Shown here: piece after piece, positions 33,093-41,700 of the stretch | How positions within the stretch are numbered: position 1 is the first letter of the stretch | Layout: each line of letters starts with the position of its first letter | Assembly: GCA_016222805.1 (NCBI GenBank) | Contig: JACRQG010000004.1 | Span: forward strand, 1 to 64,000 | Length of the DNA: 64,000 nt | Direction of reading: 5' to 3' | Source: Verrucomicrobiota bacterium | Lineage (GTDB): Bacteria; Verrucomicrobiota; Verrucomicrobiia; Opitutales; Opitutaceae | The notes under the pieces: generated by a model | The model's input: the letters and a program-made list of their open reading frames with translations, nothing else | Database searches by the model: none | Told to the model about the DNA's origin: nothing | Position numbers and translations under genes: made by a program

Positions 33093-34571
33093 TCACTTCG
33101 GCGGGGCAGGCGGCGGCGATGGCGGGGCGACGATGATCGTCCGCTGCCCGCCGGGGGTTTCGACGACGGCAGGAGCGGGACCCTCCGTGGTGGAAGTGGT
33201 GAAGGTCATCACCTGCACGTTGTCCCGAACCACGGGTCCGGTTCCTCCGAGATGAACGTCGCGGGCGGCGGCGCCGTCGGTCGTCAGCGTGGCGCCGGTG
33301 ACGACCATTTGCCGCGTGCCACCGGCCCCGCCGGCTCCGGCAGGCATGACGGGATAAACGCTCTGCCCGCCGATGACCCCGAGACCGGGGGAATTCGCGG
33401 GCGGCGTGGTCGAATAGGCGAGGCCACTCTGCAGGATCCCAACCCAAGGGGAACGCTGGGAGTAGGCGTCGGCGGCCTCCGAGCCGAGCGCCTGCTGCAA
33501 TTCGGCGCGGGCGCGGGTGCCCAACTCCTGGATCTGGGCGCGCCGCTGTGGCAGAGGCACGGACGCGTCGGCGTTGATCCGCTGGGACTCGGCGGCGAGG
33601 TTCTCCCGCAGGGTCGCGACGCGGTCGGTGGTGCCGGCGGCGAGGTTGAGCCGGCTGGCCAGCGCCTCGACGGTGCGCAGGTCACCGTCGCTGGCGCGGC
33701 GCAGGTTGGCGTACGCGGTATCCCCGAGGGCGGCGCGGATATCGTCCTGGAGCTGCCGCTGCGCATCGTTGCGGGCGCGGAGGGTCTCCGGATTAATCCG
33801 TCCGCTCATCGCCTCGGTCGGGAACTTCTCCTCGAACGCCTTCTGTAGGGCGTAGATCTTGCGGAAGTCCTCCTCGGTTTCGATGCCGTCGCCGTAGCGG
33901 GCCCGAATCAGGCCCGCGATTGGGGAGGTCCGGAGCTCGAACTGCAGCTGTTCCTCCGGCGTGAGCACGGCGGCGATGTCGCGGTCGCGCTCGGCGCGCA
34001 GGAGTTTCAGTTTTTCCCGGTCGGACGGCAGCTGGATGCCACTTCCGCCAAACTTGGCCATCATCTCCTCGTAGTCCTGGTTGATCCGCCGAAGCGCCTC
34101 CCGTTTCGCGGGTGAGAGGAAAGCGAGGTACCCAGGGTCGCCGCCGCCGAGCAGGCCGGCATCCTCCCCGAAGGCCGCCACCAGGGCATCCGACATCTCG
34201 CGCCGCAACTGCAGTTGCTGTTCGCGTGAAGGCGTGGAGCCGGGGTTGGAACGCCACCAGCGCTTGTCGGCCGGCGCGGACTTGTCGGCGCGGTACTTGG
34301 CCACCAGCCGGGACAGGGATCGTCCCAAGGCCAGTTCGCGGGCGAGGTCAGCGGGCAGGCCGGCGGCCTCGAGTTCCCGGGCATTGCCGGCGAGCAGGGC
34401 CGCGCGCAACGCCTCCGAGGGGGCGCGGCCTTCGGCACTCGCGCGGGCCCCCGAGGAGGCGGAGGCGGCGGGAGCGGCCGGCGGCGGCGAAGAGGGGCGG
34501 GTGGCCAGCACCGCCACGAGGGCCAGGTTGGCGAGAAGCGAGGCGAACAGGAGGAGGGTCGCGGGTTTCAC
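33093..34571 (-). CDS. Anchored helical protein of unknown function, long paralogue
   Basis: The 492-residue protein (GTG start) has an N-terminal hydrophobic anchor (LLLFASLLANLALVAVLA), an Ala/Pro linker, then a helical region: LSPAKREALRRINQDYEEM, RAERDRDIAAVLTPEEQLQFELRTSPIAGLIR, EDFRKIYALQKAFEEKF and RNDAQRQLQDDIRAALGD. The C-terminal 120 residues are Gly/Pro/Thr-rich and poorly ordered. The helical blocks recur in the same order in the protein at 35799-36707, so the two are paralogues. No known domain was recognised; the gene is convergent with the EamA permease at 32106. Confidence 0.72.
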   Translation of the reverse strand: MKPATLLLFASLLANLALVAVLATRPSSPPPAAPAASASSGARASAEGRAPSEALRAALLAGNARELEAAGLPADLARELALGRSLSRLVAKYRADKSAPADKRWWRSNPGSTPSREQQLQLRREMSDALVAAFGEDAGLLGGGDPGYLAFLSPAKREALRRINQDYEEMMAKFGGSGIQLPSDREKLKLLRAERDRDIAAVLTPEEQLQFELRTSPIAGLIRARYGDGIETEEDFRKIYALQKAFEEKFPTEAMSGRINPETLRARNDAQRQLQDDIRAALGDTAYANLRRASDGDLRTVEALASRLNLAAGTTDRVATLRENLAAESQRINADASVPLPQRRAQIQELGTRARAELQQALGSEAADAYSQRSPWVGILQSGLAYSTTPPANSPGLGVIGGQSVYPVMPAGAGGAGGTRQMVVTGATLTTDGAAARDVHLGGTGPVVRDNVQVMTFTTSTTEGPAPAVVETPGGQRTIIVAPPSPPPAPPK

Positions 34572-34652
34572 GGGAAGAGAGTCTCCACAGGAGGTCCAAG
34601 GAAGCGCCGCCGGGGGCGAAAATTGTCTGGAAGGGCGGAGCTCCGGATGGCG

Positions 34653-35516
34653 TCAGCCGGTGCCTGACTGGGACCGACTGCGCTGGCGCACGGCGACCGC
34701 GGCGCGCAGGGTCACGGCTCCGACCACGATGAAGCCGCCGGCAAGGGCCCAGCGGGTGGGCTGTTCGCCGACGAAAAGCAGCACCCAGATCGGATTCAGC
34801 ACCGGTTCGATGACGGGGATGAGGACCGCTTCGAGGGCGGTCACGTGCTTGATCGCCCGGGCGTAGAGCCAGTACGACATTCCAAGCTGGACCACGCCGA
34901 GCGTCAGGAGAGCGGCCCAACCGGAAGCCGGCAGCGCCGGCGCCGGGAGGATCCACGGCAGGCCGATGAGGAACGCCAGCACGTTGCCGAGGATGATCGA
35001 CTCGACCGGCGAGCCGTCCTTCTGGCGGCGCATGGCCACCGCCATCGCCCCGAAGCTGATGCCGCTCAACAGCGCGAGGGCATCGCCGGCGATGTGCCCC
35101 AGGGCCAGGCTGTCCTTGAAGAACAGCGCCATGCCTCCCAGGGCGACGGCGATGGTGATCCAGTCCGCCCGGGTGGCCCGCTCCCCGAGCAGCGAGGCGG
35201 AAAAGAGCGCCACCCACACCGGCGCCGTGTACTGGATCAGAATCGCGTTGGCTGCACTGGTCATGGTCGTCGCGGTGCAGAAGGTGACCGTGCACGCCGC
35301 ATAGCCGATGGCGCCGATGAGCTGGTCCCGGGAGAACGTAAACTTCAGCCCGCGATTCGTCAGGACCAGGAACACGGCCGCGATCGCGCCCCGCCCTCCG
35401 GACACCGCCATTCCCGGCCAGGTGGTGGCGACGGCCTTGATCAGCACGCCGGCCAGGCTCCAGCAGAGCGCGGCGCCGACGAGTTGAAGGACGGAGCGGG
35501 AGTGATCAGCGTTCAC
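34653..35516 (-). CDS. EamA-family (DMT) permease
   Basis: This protein of about 287 residues has ten predicted helices and two EamA repeats: VLQLVGAALCWSLAGVLIK at the start, TTMTSAANAILIQYTAPVWVALF at the end of repeat one, and KHVTALEAVLIPVIEPVLNPIW in repeat two. The GTG at 35516 is chosen because it begins just before the first helix. It lies between the two paralogous helical-protein genes. The transported metabolite is unknown. Confidence 0.86.
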   Translation of the reverse strand: MNADHSRSVLQLVGAALCWSLAGVLIKAVATTWPGMAVSGGRGAIAAVFLVLTNRGLKFTFSRDQLIGAIGYAACTVTFCTATTMTSAANAILIQYTAPVWVALFSASLLGERATRADWITIAVALGGMALFFKDSLALGHIAGDALALLSGISFGAMAVAMRRQKDGSPVESIILGNVLAFLIGLPWILPAPALPASGWAALLTLGVVQLGMSYWLYARAIKHVTALEAVLIPVIEPVLNPIWVLLFVGEQPTRWALAGGFIVVGAVTLRAAVAVRQRSRSQSGTG

Positions 35517-35798
35517 AAGGCGAACCGGTGAATTGCGGCCGGGGCGGGTGCGGGGCAACGAGAAAGGGGACGGCCCGGCGGTGGAGGCGGCTGGCCTAGG
35601 CGGAGCGTACCGGTGGCGACGGACGAGGTTCGGCGGGGCGTGGAGGTGGCAAAACAAGCGTTGGCGTGGCGCCGCCCGGAGTTCAGGCTGCATCGCCATG
35701 AAGCGCACCCCCGCCTCGGTCCCCCTGGTGCCGGCAGTTCCGGGGATCGGCGGGGAGATCTCGACTGCGTGCCGCCAGCGGCGCGGGAGGAGGCACGC

Positions 35799-36707
35799 GT
35801 GAAGAGTGCCGTCTGGCGGCGGAGCCTGGTGGCGGCGGTGGCGGCGGCCTTTGCCGCGTTGGGCTACTGGCTTGCCCCCCGCAACGTGCCTCCGCCTCCA
35901 CTTGTGGAGACGCGCCCGCCGCGACTGGAACCTCCCTCCGCCCCCGGGGAGCGGGGCAAGGGCGAAACCTCCCCGGCCGACTACGCCGCCGCGGCCCTCT
36001 GGCTGTCGAACGAAAAGGCAAACCGGGTGGACAAGATCCGCCGGGACTACGAGCAACTGCAGATGAAGGCGGCGGCCGACTATGCTGCGGCGGGACGGGA
36101 TTTCCCGGGCGGGCTCAACGGTTTCCTGCGCCAGCTCGCGCTGTTGGAGCGGGAGAAGCGCGCGGACCTCGCCACCGTCCTCACGGTCCGCGAACTCGAG
36201 GATCAGGAGTTGTTCGATTCCCTCACCGGTCGCGCCGTCCAGCGTCGCCTGGGGGAAACGTCCGCCACGGAAGCCCAACGGCGCGAGGTCTTCCGGCGGC
36301 AGCGGGATTTCGACGATCGGTTTGCGCTGAGCCTTGAGGTGACGCCGACGGCCCTCTGGGAGCGGGAGGCGGCACGGCAGCGGCTGCAGGAGGAGATTCG
36401 GGGTGTGCTCGGCGACGAGTTGTTTGCGACCTGGCTGCGGGGCGAAGGGTCGGATTTCGTGGTCATGGCGGATCTGGTGGCCCGGCAGCGATTGCCGCTG
36501 GCGACGAGCCTCGAACTCTGGCGGGCGCGCATGGACTACCTGGTGCGGCGCCTGGCCATCCTCGCGACCGAGGGATCTGAGATGCAACGGCGGGCTGCGC
36601 TGACCGAACTCGCCCGCCGGACCGAAATCAGGGTGATCGGACTCCTCGGCGCCGGGACGGTGGAGCTGTACCGCGACAGCGCCTTGCCCTGGTTGCCGCG
36701 GTCGTAG
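35799..36707 (+). CDS. Anchored helical protein of unknown function, short paralogue
   Basis: The 302-residue protein has an N-terminal signal or anchor (RRSLVAAVAAAFAALGYWLA), a Pro-rich linker, and helical blocks NRVDKIRRDYEQLQ, LEREKRADLATVLTVRELEDQELFDSLTGRAVQ-type sequence, REVFRRQRDFDDRF and REAARQRLQEEIRGVLGD. These correspond in order to blocks of the 33093-34571 protein, but the disordered C-terminal tail is missing. The GTG start has a strong ribosome binding site (GGAGGAGG at 35786-35793). Function unknown. Confidence 0.72.
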   Translation: MKSAVWRRSLVAAVAAAFAALGYWLAPRNVPPPPLVETRPPRLEPPSAPGERGKGETSPADYAAAALWLSNEKANRVDKIRRDYEQLQMKAAADYAAAGRDFPGGLNGFLRQLALLEREKRADLATVLTVRELEDQELFDSLTGRAVQRRLGETSATEAQRREVFRRQRDFDDRFALSLEVTPTALWEREAARQRLQEEIRGVLGDELFATWLRGEGSDFVVMADLVARQRLPLATSLELWRARMDYLVRRLAILATEGSEMQRRAALTELARRTEIRVIGLLGAGTVELYRDSALPWLPRS

Positions 36708-36718
36708 GCTCGGAAGGC

Positions 36719-38821
36719 CTACCGATTTCCCCCGGGGCTCCCGGCGCGACCCGGCGGGGCCGGGCGGGGGTTGCGCAGCACGCTGTGGTTGACGGGCCGC
36801 CGCTGGTCCGCCGTGAGCGGGGGGAGATCCGGCAGCGAATCCGCCCGCACCTCGCGCAACCAGTGGCGGGCCAGGGCCCGGAAGGCGTCCCACCGTTCGG
36901 CGATGAAATGATCGCGCGCCGTCATCGCCTGCCCGTCACCCCGCAATGGCTCGGCCGCGGCCGCCTGTCGCAGCAGGCTGCGCCATTCGGTCAGGAGCCG
37001 GTCGATGTCGCCGCGCCCCGCGGTTTCGACCTGATCCAGGACCTCGCGGGTCCGCGCCCCTTCGGCCACGAGAGCGCGCACCGATTCGCCGGCGCCGGAA
37101 CCATACTGCACCGGCACGCCTTCGTGGAGCCAGCCTTCGATCGAGAGTCGCCGGTAGGCGCGGCGGCAGGCTTCCGCGAGCCGGCCGAGCCACCGCGGGT
37201 TTGTGCCGGAGAAGCGGTCACCGGCAAACAGGTTGGCGGCGTCGAACACCAGGTCGTCGAGCGGATAGCGGTGATCCTCGAGCGCCGCCGCCAGGGCCAG
37301 CCCTTCCGGGCCGAGGAAGAACGAGACGATTTCGCCGCGCCCCGTCAGTTGCAGCTGCCGGTCGAGCACCCCGGTGCGCTGCCACTGCCACAGCAGCGTG
37401 GGCGTGGGCGGGAGCGCAAGGCAGGCGCTGCGCTGGGGGCAGCCGCGGCAACCCGCGAAGGCGTTGCGCTCGCGCCGGACCAGGCGGGCGCGCCCGGTGT
37501 CGGTCCGCTCGCCGCAGGGCAGCGCGGCAGCGAGATCCGGGGGCGTCTCCTCGAGCCCGAGGGCGAGGCGTTCCTCGGTGAAGAAGCGTCCGGCCTCGAC
37601 ACCGGCCAGTTCCGCGGCGGGCCGGCCGGCGCGGAGCTGGCGGAGCAGCAGCGCCCAGGGTAGCGGAGTGGCCCGCTTCAGCCGGAGCGGTTCGGCCCGG
37701 CGCAACCGCGGGGTGCTGCTGCTCACCAGCACGAACCCCATTTCGTCCAGACCGCGGCGTCCCGCCCGGCCCACCATCTGCAGCAGGTCGTGCGGCGCGA
37801 TCTCCCGCTCGAAGTGATCGTGGCGGAAACTGCCCGCGGTGATCAGCACCGAGCGGAGGGAGAAATTGATGCCGGCGCTCAGTCCGAGGGTCGCGACCAC
37901 GGCGCGCAGCTGCCCGGCCTTGGCCAGGGGCTCGATCAACCCGGCGCGCTGGGCATAGCTCAAGCCGCTGTGGTGGTAGGCCACGCGGGCGCGCAGCAAC
38001 TTGGCGAGGTGCGGGCCGCAGAGTTGCTCCTGCTCGGGCGTGAGGGTGAGCGGCTCCGCCAGCGGCAGTTCGCGCGCAAACTGCCGCGCCAGGCGTTCGG
38101 CGTCCGCCCGGTGCGGGGCAAACACCAGCACCGGGCCCAGCCCCTCCCGCAGCGCTCCCGCCACCCGCCGCGACCAGAAGCCCTCGATGCAGCGCGGCAG
38201 CCCGTGCACTAAATCGTCGACCTCGACCTCCTCCAGCTTCACCGGCCGTTCCCGGTGCTGGATCACCTCGCTCGCCCGGCCCAGGCGGCGCAGCCAGGCC
38301 GCGACATCTTCCGGGTTGGCCACCGCCCCCGAGAGCAGCAGCAACTGCAGTTCGCGCGGGGCGAAGAGCAGCACGCCCTCGTAGTGGTTTCCGCGGTGGG
38401 CGTCGGCGAGCCAGTGATACTCGTCCACCACCAGGAGCTGGAAGGGCGCGTCCGGCGCCGCTCCCGGCGCCGCGATTCCCGGGCGGTTTACCACCAGCCC
38501 CTGCACCGCCTCAAGGGTGGCCACCACCACGGGAGCGTCGGGGTTGACGCACAGATCGCCGGTCATGATGCCGACGTTCCAGTCGCGGGCCCGCCATTCC
38601 GCGAACTTGTCGTTGGCCAGCGCCCGCGTCGGGACGGTGAAGAGCGCGCGCCGGGTGAAGTTGGTCTGCTCGGCCCAGCGTTCGAAGATGTAGGTCTTTC
38701 CCGCCCCGGTGGGGGCGTCGATGATCACGTCGCGACCGCTGCGCAACGCCGCCAATGCCAGCGCCTGCCACCGGTCGGGCAGCAGAAGTTTCTGGAGGCC
38801 GGCAAACGCGTCGGACAGCAC
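36719..38821 (-). CDS. Ski2-like DExH helicase
   Basis: The 700-residue protein is a superfamily 2 helicase. Walker A is DAPTGAGKTY, motif II VVDEYHWL (DEYH), followed by LLSGAVAN, then the second RecA domain with LVFAPHRADAERLA, HHSGLS and GRAGRRGLDEMG, motif VI of the Ski2/Mtr4/Hel308 group. A Cys-rich piece (CGERTDTG followed by GCRGCPQRSAC) in the middle of the C-terminal half may bind zinc or an Fe-S cluster. The start is a GTG at 38821. It probably unwinds RNA or DNA; which is not determined. It is divergent from the hydrogenase operon. Confidence 0.82.
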   Translation of the reverse strand: MLSDAFAGLQKLLLPDRWQALALAALRSGRDVIIDAPTGAGKTYIFERWAEQTNFTRRALFTVPTRALANDKFAEWRARDWNVGIMTGDLCVNPDAPVVVATLEAVQGLVVNRPGIAAPGAAPDAPFQLLVVDEYHWLADAHRGNHYEGVLLFAPRELQLLLLSGAVANPEDVAAWLRRLGRASEVIQHRERPVKLEEVEVDDLVHGLPRCIEGFWSRRVAGALREGLGPVLVFAPHRADAERLARQFARELPLAEPLTLTPEQEQLCGPHLAKLLRARVAYHHSGLSYAQRAGLIEPLAKAGQLRAVVATLGLSAGINFSLRSVLITAGSFRHDHFEREIAPHDLLQMVGRAGRRGLDEMGFVLVSSSTPRLRRAEPLRLKRATPLPWALLLRQLRAGRPAAELAGVEAGRFFTEERLALGLEETPPDLAAALPCGERTDTGRARLVRRERNAFAGCRGCPQRSACLALPPTPTLLWQWQRTGVLDRQLQLTGRGEIVSFFLGPEGLALAAALEDHRYPLDDLVFDAANLFAGDRFSGTNPRWLGRLAEACRRAYRRLSIEGWLHEGVPVQYGSGAGESVRALVAEGARTREVLDQVETAGRGDIDRLLTEWRSLLRQAAAAEPLRGDGQAMTARDHFIAERWDAFRALARHWLREVRADSLPDLPPLTADQRRPVNHSVLRNPRPAPPGRAGSPGGNR

Positions 38822-39011
38822 GGCTTCAGCGTGTCAATCGGGCCGGCGGCGTCAAACGGGAGCGCGGGCCGTTCGTCCGCGCCCGGGAGACTGGGCTTTT
38901 TTTGACCGCAGGGTGCCGCCGCCTGCGCATGGGTTGCCCGGCGGGCCGGCGCCAATAGGTGCGTACCATTCGCCAACCCTCGCGCCGCTGGGGCGACGGG
39001 GCTTTGTTAGC

Positions 39012-39683
39012 ATGATAAGTGCCATGAAATCCGCGGCCCCTGCGTCCCCTGTCGGGCATGTCTCGCATGATGAATCGGCGCTCCTCGATCTGTTGGAAAG
39101 TCTCAAGCAGCGTCACGGCTTTGTGCCCCGGGAGGTCTCCGACGAGGTCTCCCGGTTGGTGGAGGTGAAGCTCGAGCGCCTCCGCCGCATCCAAAGCCAG
39201 CTGGACACCACGATCCGGCGCGACGTGCAGCAGCACGTCGCGCACTGGCGCGAGGAGGAGGGCAACCTGATCATGATCCTCCACGCGATCCAGAACCAGC
39301 ACGGCTACGTGCCGCGGGAGGTCGCGATGGAGCTGTCGCGGGAGCTCGGGGTGAAGCTGGCGCGCATCTACGAGGTCATCACCTTCTATCACTACTTCAA
39401 GCTGCAGCCACCCGGCGCGCACACCGTCACGGTCTGCAACGGGACGGCCTGCTACCTGAAGGGAAGCGGCGAGTTGCTGAACGAGCTGCGCTCGCAGCTC
39501 GGCATCGCCGAGGGGCAGACCACGCCCGACCGGCAGATCCACCTTGATACCGTGCGGTGCATCGGCTGCTGCGGCATGGCACCGGCCATCGTCGTCGACG
39601 GCAAGACCTGCGGACACGTGAAATCCTCCGAGATCGCCGGCCATCTCGCCGGTCTCCGGGCCAAGAAGGAGGCGGTCGCATGA
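39012..39683 (+). CDS. hydC: [FeFe] hydrogenase subunit HydC (NuoE-like), duplicated N-terminus
   Basis: The 223-residue protein is a NuoE-type thioredoxin-like [2Fe-2S] ferredoxin. The cluster ligands are CNGTAC (Cys142, Cys147) and CIGCC (Cys183, Cys187). Before that lies the usual helical domain (about 83-127, NQHGYVPREVAMELS), but a second copy precedes it (about 21-66, KQRHGFVPREVSDEVS), so the N-terminus looks duplicated. In HydABC enzymes HydC is a small electron-transfer subunit next to HydB. The stop overlaps the HydB ATG at 39680, confirming an operon. Two ATGs (39012, 39024) are possible. Confidence 0.9.
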   Translation: MISAMKSAAPASPVGHVSHDESALLDLLESLKQRHGFVPREVSDEVSRLVEVKLERLRRIQSQLDTTIRRDVQQHVAHWREEEGNLIMILHAIQNQHGYVPREVAMELSRELGVKLARIYEVITFYHYFKLQPPGAHTVTVCNGTACYLKGSGELLNELRSQLGIAEGQTTPDRQIHLDTVRCIGCCGMAPAIVVDGKTCGHVKSSEIAGHLAGLRAKKEAVA

Positions 39684-41686
39684 AGACGCTCACCCGCCAG
39701 GAACTCGAGGACTTTGCGGCCAATCCCCCCGCCAATCCGCCGGAGTGGATCCGGGTGCAACTCGACACCGGTGGCATCGCCGCCGGGGCCGAGGCCGTGC
39801 ACGCGGCGTTGGCGCACGAACGCGAGGAGCGCAAGCTGCTGTTCTCCCTGCAGCGCGCCGGTTCCATCGGTTATTCCTTCGCCGACCCGGTAATCGAGGT
39901 GCAGGCGCCGGGCATGCCGCGGATCCACTACGGGCACGTCACCCCGGAGCTCGTGGGGCAGGTGATCGAGGATCACCTCCGCGACCGCCGGCTGATCGAC
40001 GACCACGTCATCGCCACCCGCCAGCGCGCCGTCACGCTCGACGGTCCGGTGACGCACCTCCTCGTGCGCGACACCGGCCCCGAGACCGGAAGCAAGACGG
40101 AGTTCTTCCAGTTCTCGTTCACCGAGGAGCTCAAGCGTCGTGGATTGGCCGAGCGGGTGCAGGTCGTGCGTGCGCTCGACATCGGCGTCTACGAGGAGGG
40201 CGCGGTCATCCAGTTGCTGCCCTCCGGCGTCACTTACGCCAATGTGCTGGCCCCCGACGTCGCCCGCATCGTGGCCGAGTCGATTGAGGGCGGGCGGGTC
40301 ATCGATGACCTGCTCTGGAAGACCCCGGATCGCCAGGTGCGCATCGTGCTGCGCAACTGCGGCGACGTCGATCCCGACAGCCTCGACGACTACCTCCGGC
40401 GCGCCTCCGGCTACCAGGGGTTGCGACGGGCGCTCTTCGAGTCGAACCCCGAGCAGGTCATCGCCGAGCTCAAGGCCAGCGGCCTCCGCGGCCGGGGCGG
40501 GGCCGGTTTTCCGACCTGGATGAAATGGCAGCTGACGCGGGCCCAACCCGCGCCGCAGCGGTATGTCATCTGCAACGGCGACGAGGGGGATCCGGGTGCC
40601 TTCATGGATCGCAGCGTGCTCGAGAGTGATCCGCATTCGGTGCTCGAGGGCATGATGATCGCGGCTTACGCGATGGGCGCGTCCAAGGGCTACTTCTACA
40701 TCCGCGCCGAGTATCCCAAGGCGGTGGAGCGGATCGAGCGCGCCATCCGCCAGGCGCGCGAGCAGGGCCTCCTGGGCAAGAACATCCTCGGCAGCACCTT
40801 CTCCTTCGAGGCCAAGGTCCGCCTCGGGGCCGGCGCCTTCGTCTGCGGCGAGGAAACCGCGCTCATCGCCTCGATCGAGGGCCGGCGCGGCAGCCCGAGC
40901 CCGCGACCGCCCTACCCGTCGGTGCGCGGCCTGTGGGGCATGCCGACTGCCATCAACAACGTGGAGACCCTCGCCTGCGTCCCGGCCATCCTCACCCGGG
41001 GAGGCGCCTGGTTTGCCGGCTTCGGCACCGAGACGTCGAAGGGCACGAAGGTCTTCGCGGTCACCGGCAAGGTGCGCAACGCCCAGCTCGTGGAGGTGCC
41101 GATGGGGACCACCCTGCGTGAGATCATCTACGAAGTCTGCGGGGGCGTCCTCGACGGCCGGGAGATCAAGGCCGTCCAGACGGGCGGGCCCTCCGGCGGC
41201 GTGATTCCGGTCCAGCACCTCGATACCCGCGTCAGCTACGAAAGCCTGCAGCAGCTGGGCTCCATCATGGGTTCCGGCGGCATGCTGGTGATGGACAAGA
41301 CGGACTCCATGGTCGAGGTGGCGAAGTTCTACCTCAAGTTCTGCGTCGACGAATCGTGCGGCAAGTGCGCCCCCTGCCGCATCGGGGGTTACCAGCTCCT
41401 GCAGATCCTCGACCGCATCTCGCGCGGGCGCGGTTCCGCCGGCGACCTCGCGCTGATCCAGCGCATCTGCCAGGCGATGCAGCGGGCCTCGCTCTGCGGG
41501 CTCGGGCAGACCGCCCCCAACCCGGTGCTGTCGACCCTGCGGTACTTCGGCGAGGAGTACCAGGCCTTCATCGAGGGCGGTCCCAGCTACGCTCGTAAGG
41601 TCAGCCGCGGCTCGGCCTCCCCGGCCAAGGCCCCGGAGCGAACCGGCACGACCCCGCCGGTCAACCCCACGCCTTCGAACCGCTAA
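39680..41686 (+). CDS. hydB: [FeFe] hydrogenase subunit HydB (NuoF-like)
   Basis: The 668-residue flavoprotein has the NuoF core: FMN/NADH motifs GRGGAGFP (271-278) and NGDEGDPGAF (299-308), the SLBB-like region, and the [4Fe-4S] site CGKCAPC (560-566) with Cys606. It passes electrons between NAD(H) and HydA. Two oddities stand out: the N-terminal domain has thioredoxin-like ferredoxin-half sequences twice (about 72-110 and 175-213) with no cysteines, and no 2x[4Fe-4S] tail follows residue 610. Characterised bifurcating HydB proteins have both. A GGAGG at 39668-39672 supports the start. Confidence 0.92.
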   Translation: MKTLTRQELEDFAANPPANPPEWIRVQLDTGGIAAGAEAVHAALAHEREERKLLFSLQRAGSIGYSFADPVIEVQAPGMPRIHYGHVTPELVGQVIEDHLRDRRLIDDHVIATRQRAVTLDGPVTHLLVRDTGPETGSKTEFFQFSFTEELKRRGLAERVQVVRALDIGVYEEGAVIQLLPSGVTYANVLAPDVARIVAESIEGGRVIDDLLWKTPDRQVRIVLRNCGDVDPDSLDDYLRRASGYQGLRRALFESNPEQVIAELKASGLRGRGGAGFPTWMKWQLTRAQPAPQRYVICNGDEGDPGAFMDRSVLESDPHSVLEGMMIAAYAMGASKGYFYIRAEYPKAVERIERAIRQAREQGLLGKNILGSTFSFEAKVRLGAGAFVCGEETALIASIEGRRGSPSPRPPYPSVRGLWGMPTAINNVETLACVPAILTRGGAWFAGFGTETSKGTKVFAVTGKVRNAQLVEVPMGTTLREIIYEVCGGVLDGREIKAVQTGGPSGGVIPVQHLDTRVSYESLQQLGSIMGSGGMLVMDKTDSMVEVAKFYLKFCVDESCGKCAPCRIGGYQLLQILDRISRGRGSAGDLALIQRICQAMQRASLCGLGQTAPNPVLSTLRYFGEEYQAFIEGGPSYARKVSRGSASPAKAPERTGTTPPVNPTPSNR

Positions 41687-41700
41687 CCCGGACCCCGCCA

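Noticed and set aside
34653-36893. A 746-codon minus-strand frame that could be read as a fusion of the EamA permease with a long N-terminal domain
   Set aside because: The extra part is antisense to the short-paralogue gene at 35799-36707, is low complexity, and the permease starts naturally at GTG 35516.
38894-38904. GGGC followed by a run of Ts upstream of hydC, looking like a terminator
   Set aside because: The stem is only four base pairs and no gene on this strand precedes it; both flanking genes start here in opposite directions.
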